The notes beneath the pieces are model-generated. The model was not told the DNA's origin. It ran no database searches and saw only the letters and a program-made list of their open reading frames with translations. The translations under genes were made by a program, and so were the position numbers. A DNA stretch of 64,000 bases from UBA1161 sp002311745. Lineage in GTDB: Bacteria > Planctomycetota > Phycisphaerae > Tepidisphaerales > Tepidisphaeraceae. Below are positions 35,815 through 45,111 of this stretch, one piece after another (within the stretch, counting starts at the first letter, position 1; every line of letters starts with the position of its first letter). Where the stretch lies: the NCBI GenBank assembly GCA_050018415.1, contig JBEKAB010000003.1, forward strand, positions 1-64,000, in the 5' to 3' direction.

Positions 35815-37251
35815 TCAACCCGTGATCGCCGTTCCCACCGCCCAGGCGCCGGGGCTGGTGCCGACGAATGCCTCGGGCTTGTGGCCGGTCTGCTTTTCAT
35901 ACTCGTCCATGATCTGAGCGATCGCCTCATCCGCCTGGGGACCTTGGTCGGCCAGGACGGCCACGGTGCCGCCGCTGCCGCCGCCGGTGATCTTGGCGCC
36001 GTATAACCCCAGCCGCTCACGTTCCCGCACCAGCTTCACCAGCAAATCACACTCGTCGGCGCCCAGCAGCGCATCGTTGGTGTAAGACAGATGCGACGCG
36101 TACATCAGGTGCCCGGCCTTATCCAGCTCCAGCGCCCGCTGGGCGGATTCGGCGGGCAATTTCGCGGCCGATTCGAGCAACTGCACGAAATGCCGCACGC
36201 GCTGCGCTTCCAACACGTGATGGTCCGTCGCCTGTTGCACGTGATAGCTCACCTCCGCCTCGACGCGCGTCGCCGTGTCCAGCGTCGAGCCGTATTGCAC
36301 CAAAAACGTCTTGCCATCCATCTGCTGCGGCAGATACGGCCGGAAAAGTTTCTTGTAATCCAGCGGATCGAGATTGGCCAGATATCCGTTCATCGGATCG
36401 GCCACCAGAGTTTGTCCGGCAGCCTGGCCCATCTGGCGCATCTTCTCCAGGATGAGACGGTGTCCCATGAACGCGGCACAGCGGGTCTTGCCGTACATCC
36501 CGCCGCCGACGCTGTGCTTGACGTTGCTGTTGATCCCCACGACGCGCACGCCCGGCGGCAGTGCCAGCATCGGCAGCAGCGTGTGCGGCTGGCAGATCAG
36601 GCGCAGCAGCATCCCCGGCTCGCCGGCGCAGCTCGTGACCTGGTCCATGATCCCGCACGGGGCGCCCACGATGTGGTTTTCCACGCTCTGGCACATGGCG
36701 GCAACGGACATCGGGTCGGTGCGGCCGCGAAGGCCCAGATGATCCACAAACGCCATCATCGCGGCGATCTCGATCGCCGCCGAGCTGCTCACCCCCGCCC
36801 CCATCGGCACCGTGCTCCATAGCGCCAGACTCATCCCGCAAAGCTGCGGATCCTTCAAATCCGCCAGCCCGCGGTGGTGCAGCATGGCCAGGCAACCGGC
36901 CAGGTATCCCGCCCAGCGCCGGCCCGGTTGTTGGAATTCTGCCCGCAACGCGTCGATGGAGTGCTCCGCCAGCGCCTCCAGCGGAACGCGGAGCGTGAAC
37001 GGCCGATGTTCGTCCATCAGATTGAAGGAGAAAATCTGGAGGTTGCGATCCGGACGCGATTGCAGCGCGACGGCGGCGGCGCGGTCCAGCGTGGCTTCGC
37101 AAACCATCGAGCCGGTGTAATCGGCGATGCCGCCCATCACGTCCAGACGTCCGGGGGCGCGGCTGACGCGGATGGGCGCGGCCGGATCAAAATCAGCCGC
37201 CAGTTCGGCGCGCACGCGCTGCAGCAGGGCCGGCACGGGCGCCATGGCCAT
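35815..37251 (-). CDS. GHMP sugar kinase resembling L-arabinokinase/galactokinase
   Basis: 478 residues from the ATG at 37251, four bases after the previous stop; the open frame extends to 37338 but would overlap that gene. Residues 31-47 read APGRLDVMGGIADYTGS, which matches the kinase part of plant L-arabinokinase (APGRLDVMGGIADYSGS) much better than bacterial GalK (RVNLIGEHTDY). The GHMP ATP loop is STVPMGAGVSSSAAIEIA and motif 3 is AKITGGGSGGTVAVL. The probable reaction is ATP-dependent 1-phosphorylation of a pentose or hexose, here perhaps feeding nucleotide-sugar synthesis. Last gene of the mre cluster strand run. Confidence 0.8.
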   Translation of the reverse strand: MAMAPVPALLQRVRAELAADFDPAAPIRVSRAPGRLDVMGGIADYTGSMVCEATLDRAAAVALQSRPDRNLQIFSFNLMDEHRPFTLRVPLEALAEHSIDALRAEFQQPGRRWAGYLAGCLAMLHHRGLADLKDPQLCGMSLALWSTVPMGAGVSSSAAIEIAAMMAFVDHLGLRGRTDPMSVAAMCQSVENHIVGAPCGIMDQVTSCAGEPGMLLRLICQPHTLLPMLALPPGVRVVGINSNVKHSVGGGMYGKTRCAAFMGHRLILEKMRQMGQAAGQTLVADPMNGYLANLDPLDYKKLFRPYLPQQMDGKTFLVQYGSTLDTATRVEAEVSYHVQQATDHHVLEAQRVRHFVQLLESAAKLPAESAQRALELDKAGHLMYASHLSYTNDALLGADECDLLVKLVRERERLGLYGAKITGGGSGGTVAVLADQGPQADEAIAQIMDEYEKQTGHKPEAFVGTSPGAWAVGTAITG

Positions 37252-37255
37252 CAGC

Positions 37256-37813
37256 TCAGGGCTGGCCGAAGCGGCTTGTGGGTCGGGTGGCGGGGGCATG
37301 GGATTCACGGCTGGTCGGGGGAGGCGCCTGCGCCGCAAGAATGATCTGTGAAAAAAGCCGGCCGCCCCCGCCCGTCGGCTCGAAGCTGGCGGTCAGCACG
37401 TAGCTGTGGTACGGGGTCAAGCCGTCGCACGCCAGCCGAAACATGTACGCTCCGCTGGCCCGTTCCCAATGGGCCTTTTGCTCGTCGTAGCTGAGCAGCG
37501 AAGCGCTGAACGGGTTGACCAGGCGCAGCCCGCGCGAGTCGGGCCAGCCGCGGCGATAGTCGAACAGTTCGAATACGATGGTCCCCGCGGCCTTGGTGCG
37601 GTCGGCGAAGGCGTCGTCGAATTCGACCAGCGCTTCGACGCCGTCGGGCGCGCCGTGGCCCGTCCAGTCCCTGACCTTGGAGAAATTGTCCAGGTGCATG
37701 GAGACGGGGCCGAACAGGCGGCTCTCCTGAGCCGTCCGTGCCTGGGGCGCCGGCTGGTCGGAACAAGCTCCCAGCAGCACCACGATGGCGACGACGTACG
37801 GCGCGGGCCGCAT
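37256..37813 (-). CDS. Lipoprotein of unknown function
   Basis: 185 residues. A short signal ends in the lipobox LLGACSDQ, so Cys17 should be lipidated. The mature part has a predicted beta fold (GTIVFELFDYRRGWPDSRGL, SYVLTASFEPTGGGGRLFSQ) and a proline/serine-rich tail. No family recognised. It lies between rodA (75 bases) and the GHMP kinase gene (4 bases) on the same strand. Confidence 0.7.
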   Translation of the reverse strand: MRPAPYVVAIVVLLGACSDQPAPQARTAQESRLFGPVSMHLDNFSKVRDWTGHGAPDGVEALVEFDDAFADRTKAAGTIVFELFDYRRGWPDSRGLRLVNPFSASLLSYDEQKAHWERASGAYMFRLACDGLTPYHSYVLTASFEPTGGGGRLFSQIILAAQAPPPTSRESHAPATRPTSRFGQP

Positions 37814-37888
37814 GCCCAGCGAATGTAGAGGTGTCCCGCCGCCCTGTCAAAGCCGCGATCCTGGGGCTGCGGACTTCCCGCGACCGGG

Positions 37889-39088
37889 TCAATCGTATTC
37901 AAAGCTGTCGCGGGCGATGATGCGCGGGCGGTTTTGCCCGACGTTAAGCAATAGTCCCGCGGCGATGCAACTGGCCAGGAGGCTGCTGCCGCCGGCGCTG
38001 ACGAACGGCAACGTCACCCCCGTCACGGGAAACAGACGCATCACCACCAGCAGATTCAAGAACGCCTGGGCGGCCAGGAAGCAGACGATCCCCACGGCCA
38101 GGAGGCGGCCGAACGGCTCGCGCGTGGCGGCGGCGATCTCGATCCCCGCCACGAACAGCACGAGGTAGGCCACGATCACCGTGATCGAACCCACCAGACC
38201 GAACTGCTCGCCGATGATGGCAAAGATCATGTCGTTGCGCGCCTCGGGTACGCCGCGGCCGACGGGGAGGCCGCCCAAGCCCTTGCCGGTGACGCCGCCG
38301 GACCCGCTGGCCACCAGGGCCCGCTGCTGCTGGAAACCCGCGGCCCGCAGGGTCCTGGGGTCTTGGCCCAGCATTCCCCGAACCCGCGCCCGCTGATAAT
38401 CGTGCACCAGCGACGGCAGATGCCGGAAAAAGGGCACGTTCCTTTCCCCGCTGAGCCAGAAGACCGGCACCAGCGCAGCCCCGAGGGCGATGATCGCCAC
38501 CAGGTGTTTGATCTTCGCCCCCGCCACGAAAAGCATGGCCAGCAGCGTAGGGATGAACAGCGCCGCCACGCCCAGGTCAGGCTGTCTGAGGATGAGCATC
38601 ACCGGCAACACCGCCAAGCCAAACGGCGCCAGCAGCCCCCCCAGGGTGCGGTAGTTGCGCCCAAAGCGAAGGTATCGCGCCAGCACCATCACGAAGGAGA
38701 CTTTCATCAGTTCCGAAGGCTCAAAGCTGAAGTGGCCGAAGGTAATCCAACAGCTCGCTCCATTGATCGCGTGCACGGCGGGCAATGCGTGGTGATGCGA
38801 CTGGGCGATGGCGCCCAGGACGGTGTAGGCGATGAGCAGCAGGCTGAGGAAGTACAGCGGCCAAGCGAAGCGACCGAGGGTCAGATAGTTCACGCCTTGC
38901 ACGGCGGCCATCACGACCGCGGCGACGGCCAGGTACAGCAACTGTTTGGCGCCTTCGCTGGAGGAATCGGCCCAGATGCTGAGCACCCCGATGGCGCAGA
39001 GGACGGCCACCGCCGCCAGCACGGGCCAGTTGGTGGCGATGGCGAGTTGTCGCCACAGGCGGTTCTTGACCATCGCGGCCGTTCTCAT
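37889..39088 (-). CDS. rodA: Rod-shape determining protein RodA (SEDS glycosyltransferase)
   Basis: 399 residues with about ten membrane helices. SEDS signatures: GASCWITFGHFSFEPSELMK, RQPDLGVAALFIPTLLAMLF (with the catalytic Asp of the DLG segment), ARNDMIFAIIGEQFGLVGS and TGVTLPFVSAGGSSLLASCI. RodA polymerises lipid II into glycan strands together with the class B penicillin-binding protein PBP2, whose gene is two genes upstream. The ATG at 39088 overlaps the previous stop as ATGA; an ATG at 39073 is a weaker choice. Confidence 0.95.
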   Translation of the reverse strand: MRTAAMVKNRLWRQLAIATNWPVLAAVAVLCAIGVLSIWADSSSEGAKQLLYLAVAAVVMAAVQGVNYLTLGRFAWPLYFLSLLLIAYTVLGAIAQSHHHALPAVHAINGASCWITFGHFSFEPSELMKVSFVMVLARYLRFGRNYRTLGGLLAPFGLAVLPVMLILRQPDLGVAALFIPTLLAMLFVAGAKIKHLVAIIALGAALVPVFWLSGERNVPFFRHLPSLVHDYQRARVRGMLGQDPRTLRAAGFQQQRALVASGSGGVTGKGLGGLPVGRGVPEARNDMIFAIIGEQFGLVGSITVIVAYLVLFVAGIEIAAATREPFGRLLAVGIVCFLAAQAFLNLLVVMRLFPVTGVTLPFVSAGGSSLLASCIAAGLLLNVGQNRPRIIARDSFEYD

Positions 39089-39930
39089 TCATACGCCGCC
39101 ACGGCGATCGACGCGTTGGGTTTGCCGTGCGGGTGAAGCAGCCATATCACCTGCCCCTTGGGCGGCCGCGGCAGCCGGCCCGGCAGGTAGACCATCACCA
39201 CCCGCGCATCGGGGCCGTGGACCATGGCGCAGTCCACCGCGTGCGACCATGGCGCCAGGGCGCTGGAGTGAGACTCGAGCACGGCGTACTCCTGCGCCGC
39301 GGCATGGCGCCAGGTTCGCAGCACGCGCAGCCGCAAGAGCAGCGCCGTCATCATCGTCGCCAGCATTGCTGGAATGATGATGACCCCCGCGATCAACCGC
39401 CGGCCCATGGGCTCTGCCTGCGTGCGGTCGGTCCACTGGACTGGGTCGTTGGGATCGACGCGCAAGGCAATGGTCTGCCCCGGCTGAATATAGTTGGTGT
39501 TGCCGGTCTCGCTCAAGGTGATGTCGGACACAATGATGGTCTGGCCGCGCCAGGTGAACTGCAGATCGCAGGGCGTATCCCGGGGGTATCTGGTGCCGGT
39601 GCGCGTGACGCCGCCGACGCTCAGCAGTTTTGCCGTAACGGGTACGCCCTTGTTGATGAGCTTTCGTTCCTGAAGAAAAGAGTGCACCTGATCCACCACA
39701 AACCAGGCGGAGATGAAAAGCAGCGCCAGGCTCGCCAACCACCAAAAACGCACGACCGGCTCCTGCCAGGCACGACGGCGGACCGCGGCGGTGACCGGGC
39801 GCGGCGGAGGCGGTGGTGGAAGGGGAGCCTCCGCCGCAGCCGAGTCCGGCGGCCGCGGCGCCGGCCGGCGGCTCTCGTACGGAATCGTCGGCGGACGCTG
39901 CGGAAGCTCGGGTTGATCGGAATTGGACAT
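39085..39930 (-). CDS. DUF3592-like membrane protein between mrdA and rodA
   Basis: 281 residues from the ATG at 39930, nine bases after GGTGAG; an ATG at 39939 is also possible. The first 55 residues are proline-rich and cytoplasmic. Two membrane segments (WWLASLALLFISAWFVVDQV and LIAGVIIIPAMLATMMTALLL) flank a small beta domain (VPVTAKLLSVGGVTRTGT, GQTIALRVDPNDP), the layout of DUF3592 proteins. The C-terminal 90 residues are another soluble domain. Its place inside the elongasome operon, coupled to rodA by ATGA, suggests a link to wall synthesis, but no function is known. Confidence 0.65.
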   Translation of the reverse strand: MSNSDQPELPQRPPTIPYESRRPAPRPPDSAAAEAPLPPPPPPRPVTAAVRRRAWQEPVVRFWWLASLALLFISAWFVVDQVHSFLQERKLINKGVPVTAKLLSVGGVTRTGTRYPRDTPCDLQFTWRGQTIIVSDITLSETGNTNYIQPGQTIALRVDPNDPVQWTDRTQAEPMGRRLIAGVIIIPAMLATMMTALLLRLRVLRTWRHAAAQEYAVLESHSSALAPWSHAVDCAMVHGPDARVVMVYLPGRLPRPPKGQVIWLLHPHGKPNASIAVAAYE

Positions 39931-39940
39931 CAAGGCCATC

Positions 39941-42286
39941 TCACCGCGATGTCGAAAGGTAGCCGTGGGCGACGCACGCTTCAAGCACGTCGTGGGCGAT
40001 GGCCCCGGCCACGCGCCCGCCGGCCGATCCGTATTCCACCATCACGCAGAACGCCACCCGCGGATGGCTCGCCGGCGCATAGCCGATGAACCACGCGTGC
40101 GCCGGGTGTCCGCCGGAGCCGGGCATCAGGTACCACCCCTCCGTGCCCGGCGACCCCGGCTCCACCACCACCCGCTTCACGCGGCCGCTTTCGCGCACGA
40201 TCTGGCCCGACTCGTCCCGCGCCGGCACGGTCAACAACGCCGTCTGCGCCGAACCGGTCTTGCCCGCAATCACAATGGCCGCAAGCGGATCGTTCTCCAC
40301 CGGCGGGTCCTGCCAGTCCGGCCGAATCTGCAAGCCCGAGCCCGCCTCGCTGTTGCACACGCGGCGCATCCCCTCCTGCACCGCCGCCAACGCCTCAGGC
40401 GCCAGATGCAAATCCACGCTCCGGGGCTCCGCCGGCGCCGGCGGCCGCGTCGTCGCGGGGTCCGCGTCCGGCGGCGGCACCAGCTGCGGACGCATCCAAA
40501 TCCCGTTGCGCGCGATCGTCGCCGCCACGTTGGCCATCTGCAAGGGCGTGGCCCGCACCATCCCCTGCCCGATCCCCGCAAACCACGTCCACATCCGCAG
40601 CGGAGAGTGGATCGAGGCATCCCGCGGCTCGGGAATCAGCCCGGCGCTTTCGTCGATGCCCATCCCCGTCTTGCGCCCCAGGCCGAATTGATCGAACCAA
40701 AAGCTCAGCTCCCGCATGCCCATCATGTCGGCGATGGTCTCGAAGACGACGTTGCAGCTTCGCTCCAGGGCGTCGGATATGGTCAAGAACCCGGTGGGGT
40801 GCGGAACCGGAACCGGATGATGCGCCACCCCCGCCTTGCCCAGCGTCGCCAGATACTGCGTCGCCACCCAGCACCGCCCCACCGAATACTCATGACCGCG
40901 CAGGACCAAAAACCCCGTGCATTCGACCGTCGAGGTCGGAGTCATGAATCCGTGCGTGATCGCCCCACAGCCGACGATGGTCTTGACCGTCGAGCCCGGC
41001 TCCACGGCCATCTGCGTGGCGCGGTTCAATAGCGGAAGATTCAGATCATCGCGCGACAGGGCCGGGTAATCGGCCTCCAGCGTGTTGGGGTCGAAACCGG
41101 GATTGGACACCAGGGCCAGCACCTGCCCGCTGGGCACGTCGATCACCACCGCCGCCCCGTGCTGGTTGAAGCGCGTCTCCGTTGCCTCGCCGCTCTTGGA
41201 GACCCGCTGCTTCACGAACGCCTGCTCGATCTCCGATTGCAGCTCGATGTCGATGGACAGTTGTACGTCGGCGCCCGGCACCGCCTCCACGCTCCAGAGC
41301 GGCTGATCCGCCGCAGCCGCCGCGCCCGCGGCGGTTGGCTCCGGTGACGCGATGCTTTCGATGCGGCCGCGCGACCCGCGCAGCGTTTCTTCGCACAACG
41401 CCTCCACTCCGCTTTGCCCCGCCAGGTCGTTGGGCCAATACCGCCGCAACTCATCGTCGCCGAAGGGATCGTTCGCTCCCATCTCCTGCGCGCCGACCGG
41501 GCCCAGGTGTCCCAGGATGTGGCAGGCGACCCGGCCGAACGGATACACCCGATGCTTGCTGGGCACCAGGCTCAGGGCAAAGAACCGGTCCTGCTGCCGC
41601 GCCAACACCGCCTGCGTCTGCGCCTCCACCGCGTGGAGGATCACGTGGCCCTGCGTCTGCTCCGCCACGTCCAAGCCAAACTTATCGATGTCCGCTTCGT
41701 CCGGGGCCTCGTCGCCCAAAAAATCGCGGTACCAGGCGGGCGAGGCCTGGTGATCGCCCCGCGTCGTCGCCCGCTCGTAGGAACGCCACCAGAGATACCG
41801 CCGGCGCATCTCCACCCGCGCCACAATCGTGCGGCGGATTTCGTCCATCTCATCCGGCGTCTTGCCCGATACCCGCGCCAGCTCCGTCCACATCGCGGCG
41901 ACGTCGTCCTTGACCCGAGCCGTCTCCTGATCCAACAGCGCTGTCGCCTGCCCCCCGCGGCGGATTTGCCGCCATTGATCCCCATATCGATTGCGCAGAT
42001 TCTCCTGCGCCCGCTTGCGGACCCAAGGCTCATCCGGCTCTTCGGTGATGGCGCGGTAATCCACGCACGCGTCGATGCAGGGCGCATCGTACGCCAGCAG
42101 CCGGCCCTTGCGGTCGCGAATCGCCCCACGCGTCGTCTCGATGAACTCCCAACGCTTCATCAGCTCGGTGGCCTGGCTCCGCCAATAGGCGTGCTCGATC
42201 CACTGCACCTGCACCGCGCGCAGAACCAGCGCGGCGGAGAGGATCAGCAGCAGGATCAACAGGAGCTTGAGGCGACGTTGGAACAT
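39941..42286 (-). CDS. mrdA: Penicillin-binding protein 2 (class B transpeptidase)
   Basis: 781 residues from the ATG at 42286, with AAGGA upstream and an immediate membrane anchor (LKLLLILLLILSAALVLRAV). The transpeptidase motifs are all present: SxxK at Ser432 (EPGSTVKT), SxN at Ser510 (RSCNVV) and KTG at about Lys677 (AGKTGSA). The N-terminal pedestal begins RGAIRDRKGRLLAYD. The protein is longer than E. coli PBP2 (633), with an insertion of about 100 residues in the pedestal (QIRRGGQ to PDEADID) and an inserted proline-rich stretch before KTG. It cross-links peptidoglycan in the side wall, with RodA. Confidence 0.95.
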   Translation of the reverse strand: MFQRRLKLLLILLLILSAALVLRAVQVQWIEHAYWRSQATELMKRWEFIETTRGAIRDRKGRLLAYDAPCIDACVDYRAITEEPDEPWVRKRAQENLRNRYGDQWRQIRRGGQATALLDQETARVKDDVAAMWTELARVSGKTPDEMDEIRRTIVARVEMRRRYLWWRSYERATTRGDHQASPAWYRDFLGDEAPDEADIDKFGLDVAEQTQGHVILHAVEAQTQAVLARQQDRFFALSLVPSKHRVYPFGRVACHILGHLGPVGAQEMGANDPFGDDELRRYWPNDLAGQSGVEALCEETLRGSRGRIESIASPEPTAAGAAAAADQPLWSVEAVPGADVQLSIDIELQSEIEQAFVKQRVSKSGEATETRFNQHGAAVVIDVPSGQVLALVSNPGFDPNTLEADYPALSRDDLNLPLLNRATQMAVEPGSTVKTIVGCGAITHGFMTPTSTVECTGFLVLRGHEYSVGRCWVATQYLATLGKAGVAHHPVPVPHPTGFLTISDALERSCNVVFETIADMMGMRELSFWFDQFGLGRKTGMGIDESAGLIPEPRDASIHSPLRMWTWFAGIGQGMVRATPLQMANVAATIARNGIWMRPQLVPPPDADPATTRPPAPAEPRSVDLHLAPEALAAVQEGMRRVCNSEAGSGLQIRPDWQDPPVENDPLAAIVIAGKTGSAQTALLTVPARDESGQIVRESGRVKRVVVEPGSPGTEGWYLMPGSGGHPAHAWFIGYAPASHPRVAFCVMVEYGSAGGRVAGAIAHDVLEACVAHGYLSTSR

Positions 42287-42326
42287 GTCCCATCCTTGGG
42301 AGGGGCGTGCGACACGGCTTTGATCC

Positions 42327-42887
42327 TCATCGGACGCCGGCGCCCGCCGGCCACCGGACCCGCCGCCCGGGCACAAATCCAAAGACACGCTTCATCCGCT
42401 GCAAGACGCCCAGCACGAACGGCGCCAAAACGGCGGAATAAATCGCCGTATAAAACAGCGGCAAGACCGCCGGCCGCACGGCCGCGGCCGCCGCGTGCGG
42501 ACCGTCGCCCATGCCCGCCGCGGGCGGGCGCAGCCAGCCGTGAATCGCCAGCACCGCCGCCGTGATCAATCCCCCCGACAACGTCAGCGAAAAATGCGTC
42601 AACGGATGCTCACGATACAGCGCCTGCCGCGCCGTCACCACGAACATGGCCACCAGGGCGTAGCTCAGGCAGTACAATCCCATGGTTCCCTGCGAGGTCA
42701 AGTCCTGCAACGCGCCCAGAACAAACGCCCCCAACAGCGCCGCCTCCCGGGGGGCGTTCATCCCCACAAAGACGACCGCCAGGAGCACCAGGTTCGGCCC
42801 CGCGTTTTTCACCTGCATCGCCCGCCCCATCCCCGTCTGCAGGCCCAGGGCGACGTACGCCAAGATAAAATAACTGATCCACCGCAT
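42327..42887 (-). CDS. mreD: Rod-shape determining protein MreD
   Basis: 186 residues with five or six membrane helices, the pattern and position of MreD: an N-terminal helix WISYFILAYVALGLQTGM, then GPNLVLLAVVFVGMNAPREA, and the conserved ALQDLTSQGTMGLYCLSYAL. MreD links MreC and MreB to the PBP2-RodA enzyme pair. The start is three bases after mreC. Confidence 0.88.
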   Translation of the reverse strand: MRWISYFILAYVALGLQTGMGRAMQVKNAGPNLVLLAVVFVGMNAPREAALLGAFVLGALQDLTSQGTMGLYCLSYALVAMFVVTARQALYREHPLTHFSLTLSGGLITAAVLAIHGWLRPPAAGMGDGPHAAAAAVRPAVLPLFYTAIYSAVLAPFVLGVLQRMKRVFGFVPGRRVRWPAGAGVR

Positions 42888-42890
42888 GAT

Positions 42891-43736
42891 TCACCGCTGG
42901 CGCGTCATGACCCACACGTCGTTCAATTGCAGCAGCCCCGACTCCGGAGCCAGGCGAATCTCCGCAAACAGCGCCGCCCGCTTGGATCGGGCGATCGACG
43001 CGAGGCGACCCAGGCGAATCCCCTGGATGGCCGCCGGCCAAGTCTCATCCGCCAGCACCACCCAATCGTCCGCCTGCAGTTTGGCGTCGGTCACCTCTTG
43101 CAGAGGCAGATTGGCGATGATCATCTGCCCGCCGCCGATCCCCTGCACGATCGGCAATAACTGTGAGATGCGCTGCGCCTGCACGCCGGAGTCGGTCTTG
43201 ACAAACCGGATGAACCGCCCGCTGAGGGCGAAGCCGCTGTCCGTGATCAGCCGCACGTGCGCAGCGCTGACGCCGGCGCGGTCGATCCGCCCGGCCAGCC
43301 CGCCGCCGTAGAGCACCGGCTGATCCGCCCGCACGTCCGACAGCGACCCGCCCAGAATCAGCCCATCCCGGCTGCCCGAATCGGTCCCGGCCACGGTGAA
43401 ACGCTGGCACAGTTCCTTCAGATCGCCCAGATTTTGCCGCTCGGCCGCCAGCGCCTCCAGACGCTCCATCTGCATCTGCAAACGCGACACTTCCTGCCGC
43501 AGTTCCAGGTTCTCCCGGCGGATCGCTTCGGCGGGCCGACTATCTTCCGGCTGATCCGGCGCCAACCGCCGCCGCAGCCACGTCGCCAGGTGATACGTCG
43601 GCCGCGAAATCGGAATGAACAATCCCTCAAGCTGCACGCGCTCCAGGTCCGTCAGTCGCGGCGGCGCCACAAACGCGCTGAGGAAACTCAGCGCCATCAA
43701 GCCGAAGAAAACCTGGTTGAAGGTGGGGCGAAACAT
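42891..43736 (-). CDS. mreC: Rod-shape determining protein MreC
   Basis: 281 residues from the ATG at 43736; the frame reaches 43811, but only through the heptamer repeat element. One N-terminal membrane segment (VFFGLMALSFLSAFV) is followed by a coiled coil (IRRENLELRQEVSRLQMQME) and the periplasmic beta domains (LILGGSLSDVRADQPVLYGG, GLAGRIDRAGVSAAHVRLIT). MreC bridges MreB filaments to PBP2. No strong ribosome binding site is seen, so translation may depend on upstream mreB or the repeat's RNA structure. Confidence 0.93.
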   Translation of the reverse strand: MFRPTFNQVFFGLMALSFLSAFVAPPRLTDLERVQLEGLFIPISRPTYHLATWLRRRLAPDQPEDSRPAEAIRRENLELRQEVSRLQMQMERLEALAAERQNLGDLKELCQRFTVAGTDSGSRDGLILGGSLSDVRADQPVLYGGGLAGRIDRAGVSAAHVRLITDSGFALSGRFIRFVKTDSGVQAQRISQLLPIVQGIGGGQMIIANLPLQEVTDAKLQADDWVVLADETWPAAIQGIRLGRLASIARSKRAALFAEIRLAPESGLLQLNDVWVMTRQR

Positions 43737-43748
43737 GAAGGCAAGTGC

Positions 43749-43853
43749 AAATGACGAAATTCGAATGACGAATGACGAATGAGAAAGGCAGCAGCGTATC
43801 TCATTCGTCATTCGTCATTGATTCGTCATTCGTCATTCGAATTTCGTCATTCG
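43749..43853. repeat. Heptamer (TTCGTCA) hairpin element, copy B
   Basis: Larger copy of the element seen at 22259-22334. The left part (43749-43784) is complementary to 43800-43820 and, after an 18-base extra piece, to 43840-43850; it can fold into a long hairpin. Bases 43821-43853 are identical to copy A. It begins three bases after the mreB stop and ends just before mreC. Confidence 0.88.
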
Positions 43854-43856
43854 CCG

Positions 43857-44912
43857 TCACCGTTCATCCGCATCAGACTCCATCGTGTCCTTCCACACCT
43901 CGAGGTTGTCCAGATACACGCTGGTTCCGCGCGCCACGCAGGTCAGGGGGTCGTCCGCCAGGCGAACCTCCAGGCCCGTGGCGTTGCTGATCACGGTGGA
44001 AATCCCGCGCAACAGCGACGATCCGCCGGCCAGCGTGATGCCGTTCTCCACCAGGTCCGCGGCCAATTCCGGCTCGGCCAACTCCAGCGTCCGCGTCACC
44101 GCCTGGATGATCTGCGTGAGCGGCTCCTGCAACGCCTCGCGGATTTCCTCACTGGTGACCGTAGTCTTTCGCGGCAAGCCGCTGATCATGTCGCGGCCGC
44201 GCACCTCCATCGTCGGCTCGCCATCCCCCTGCGGCGCCGCGGAGCCGATCTCGATCTTGATCCGCTCGGCCATCTGCTCCCCGATGGCCATGTTGTACGT
44301 CCGCTTCATGTGATTGACGATCGCCTGGTCGAAATCGTCGCCGGCGATGCGCACCGACTCGCACACCGTGATGTCCGCCAGGGAAATGATCGCCACTTCC
44401 GTCGTGCCGCCGCCGATGTCCACGATCATGCTCGCCGTCGGCTCGGTCACCGGCAGCCCCGCGCCGATGGCCGCGGCCATCGGCTCCTCCACCAGATACA
44501 CCCGCCGCGCGCCGGCGCGCTCGGCGCTGATCAGCACCGCTCGCTTCTCCACCGCCGTGATCCCCGAAGGAATGGCGATGACCACCCGCGGCCCGATGAA
44601 GTGCTTCCGCCCGTGCACCCGCCGAATGAAATACGCCAGCATCGCCTCGGTGATCTCGAAATCGCTGATCACCCCGTCCTTCAGCGGCCGAATGGCCGTG
44701 ATCGTCCCCGGCGTCTTGCCCAGCATCTCCTTGGCGACCAAACCCACCGCGTTGCCGTTCTGCAAGACGCGATTGGTCCCCTTCTTCACGGCCACCACGC
44801 TGGGCTCGTTGAGCACGATGCCCGCTCCCTTGACACACACCAACGTGTTGCACGTGCCCAGATCGATCCCCATATCGATGCTGAACATGCCCAAGAGAGA
44901 ATCGAAGATCAC
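43857..44912 (-). CDS. mreB: Rod-shape determining protein MreB (actin homologue)
   Basis: 351 residues with a GTG start at 44912; AGGAG lies about ten bases upstream. Actin-family nucleotide-binding motifs: MGIDLGTCNTLVCVKG (phosphate 1), VDIGGGTTEVAIISL (phosphate 2) and GITLAGGSSLLRGI (adenosine). MreB filaments guide side-wall synthesis beneath the inner membrane. First gene of the wall cluster; the C-terminus is slightly extended and acidic. Confidence 0.97.
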   Translation of the reverse strand: MIFDSLLGMFSIDMGIDLGTCNTLVCVKGAGIVLNEPSVVAVKKGTNRVLQNGNAVGLVAKEMLGKTPGTITAIRPLKDGVISDFEITEAMLAYFIRRVHGRKHFIGPRVVIAIPSGITAVEKRAVLISAERAGARRVYLVEEPMAAAIGAGLPVTEPTASMIVDIGGGTTEVAIISLADITVCESVRIAGDDFDQAIVNHMKRTYNMAIGEQMAERIKIEIGSAAPQGDGEPTMEVRGRDMISGLPRKTTVTSEEIREALQEPLTQIIQAVTRTLELAEPELAADLVENGITLAGGSSLLRGISTVISNATGLEVRLADDPLTCVARGTSVYLDNLEVWKDTMESDADER

Positions 44913-44989
44913 TTGTTTCGTCTCCTACCGGAAGTGGTGCCTCCCGAGCGGCCTTGCGCCGCCCCGGACATCCTGCCCGGAAGTGCTTA

Positions 44990-45017
44990 AAATACTACCC
45001 GCCGCCGTCCCACGCAA
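44990..45017 (-). promoter_or_regulatory. Possible promoter of the mreB cluster
   Basis: On the minus strand TTGCGT (45017-45012) and TATTTT (44995-44990) are 16 bases apart, in the divergent region between mreB and galE. The leader would be about 70 bases. Confidence 0.35.
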
Positions 45018-45020
45018 ATG

Positions 45021-45082
45021 AGCGGCCGCGTAGCGGCCGCGATTTTAGCCGCGTCGCGTGCGACGCGCGTCCCGACTATACT
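45021..45082 (+). promoter_or_regulatory. GC-rich inverted repeat and -10 box upstream of galE
   Basis: GCGGCCGC occurs twice, at 45023-45030 and 45034-45041, each a palindrome and together an inverted pair three bases apart. Further on, TATACT at 45077-45082 is a fair -10 box with no good -35. The repeat could be an operator or a stem between the divergent mreB and galE promoters. Confidence 0.3.
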
Positions 45083-45111
45083 CGCCCGCCGGTTCAGCGA
45101 GGAGCAACCCC

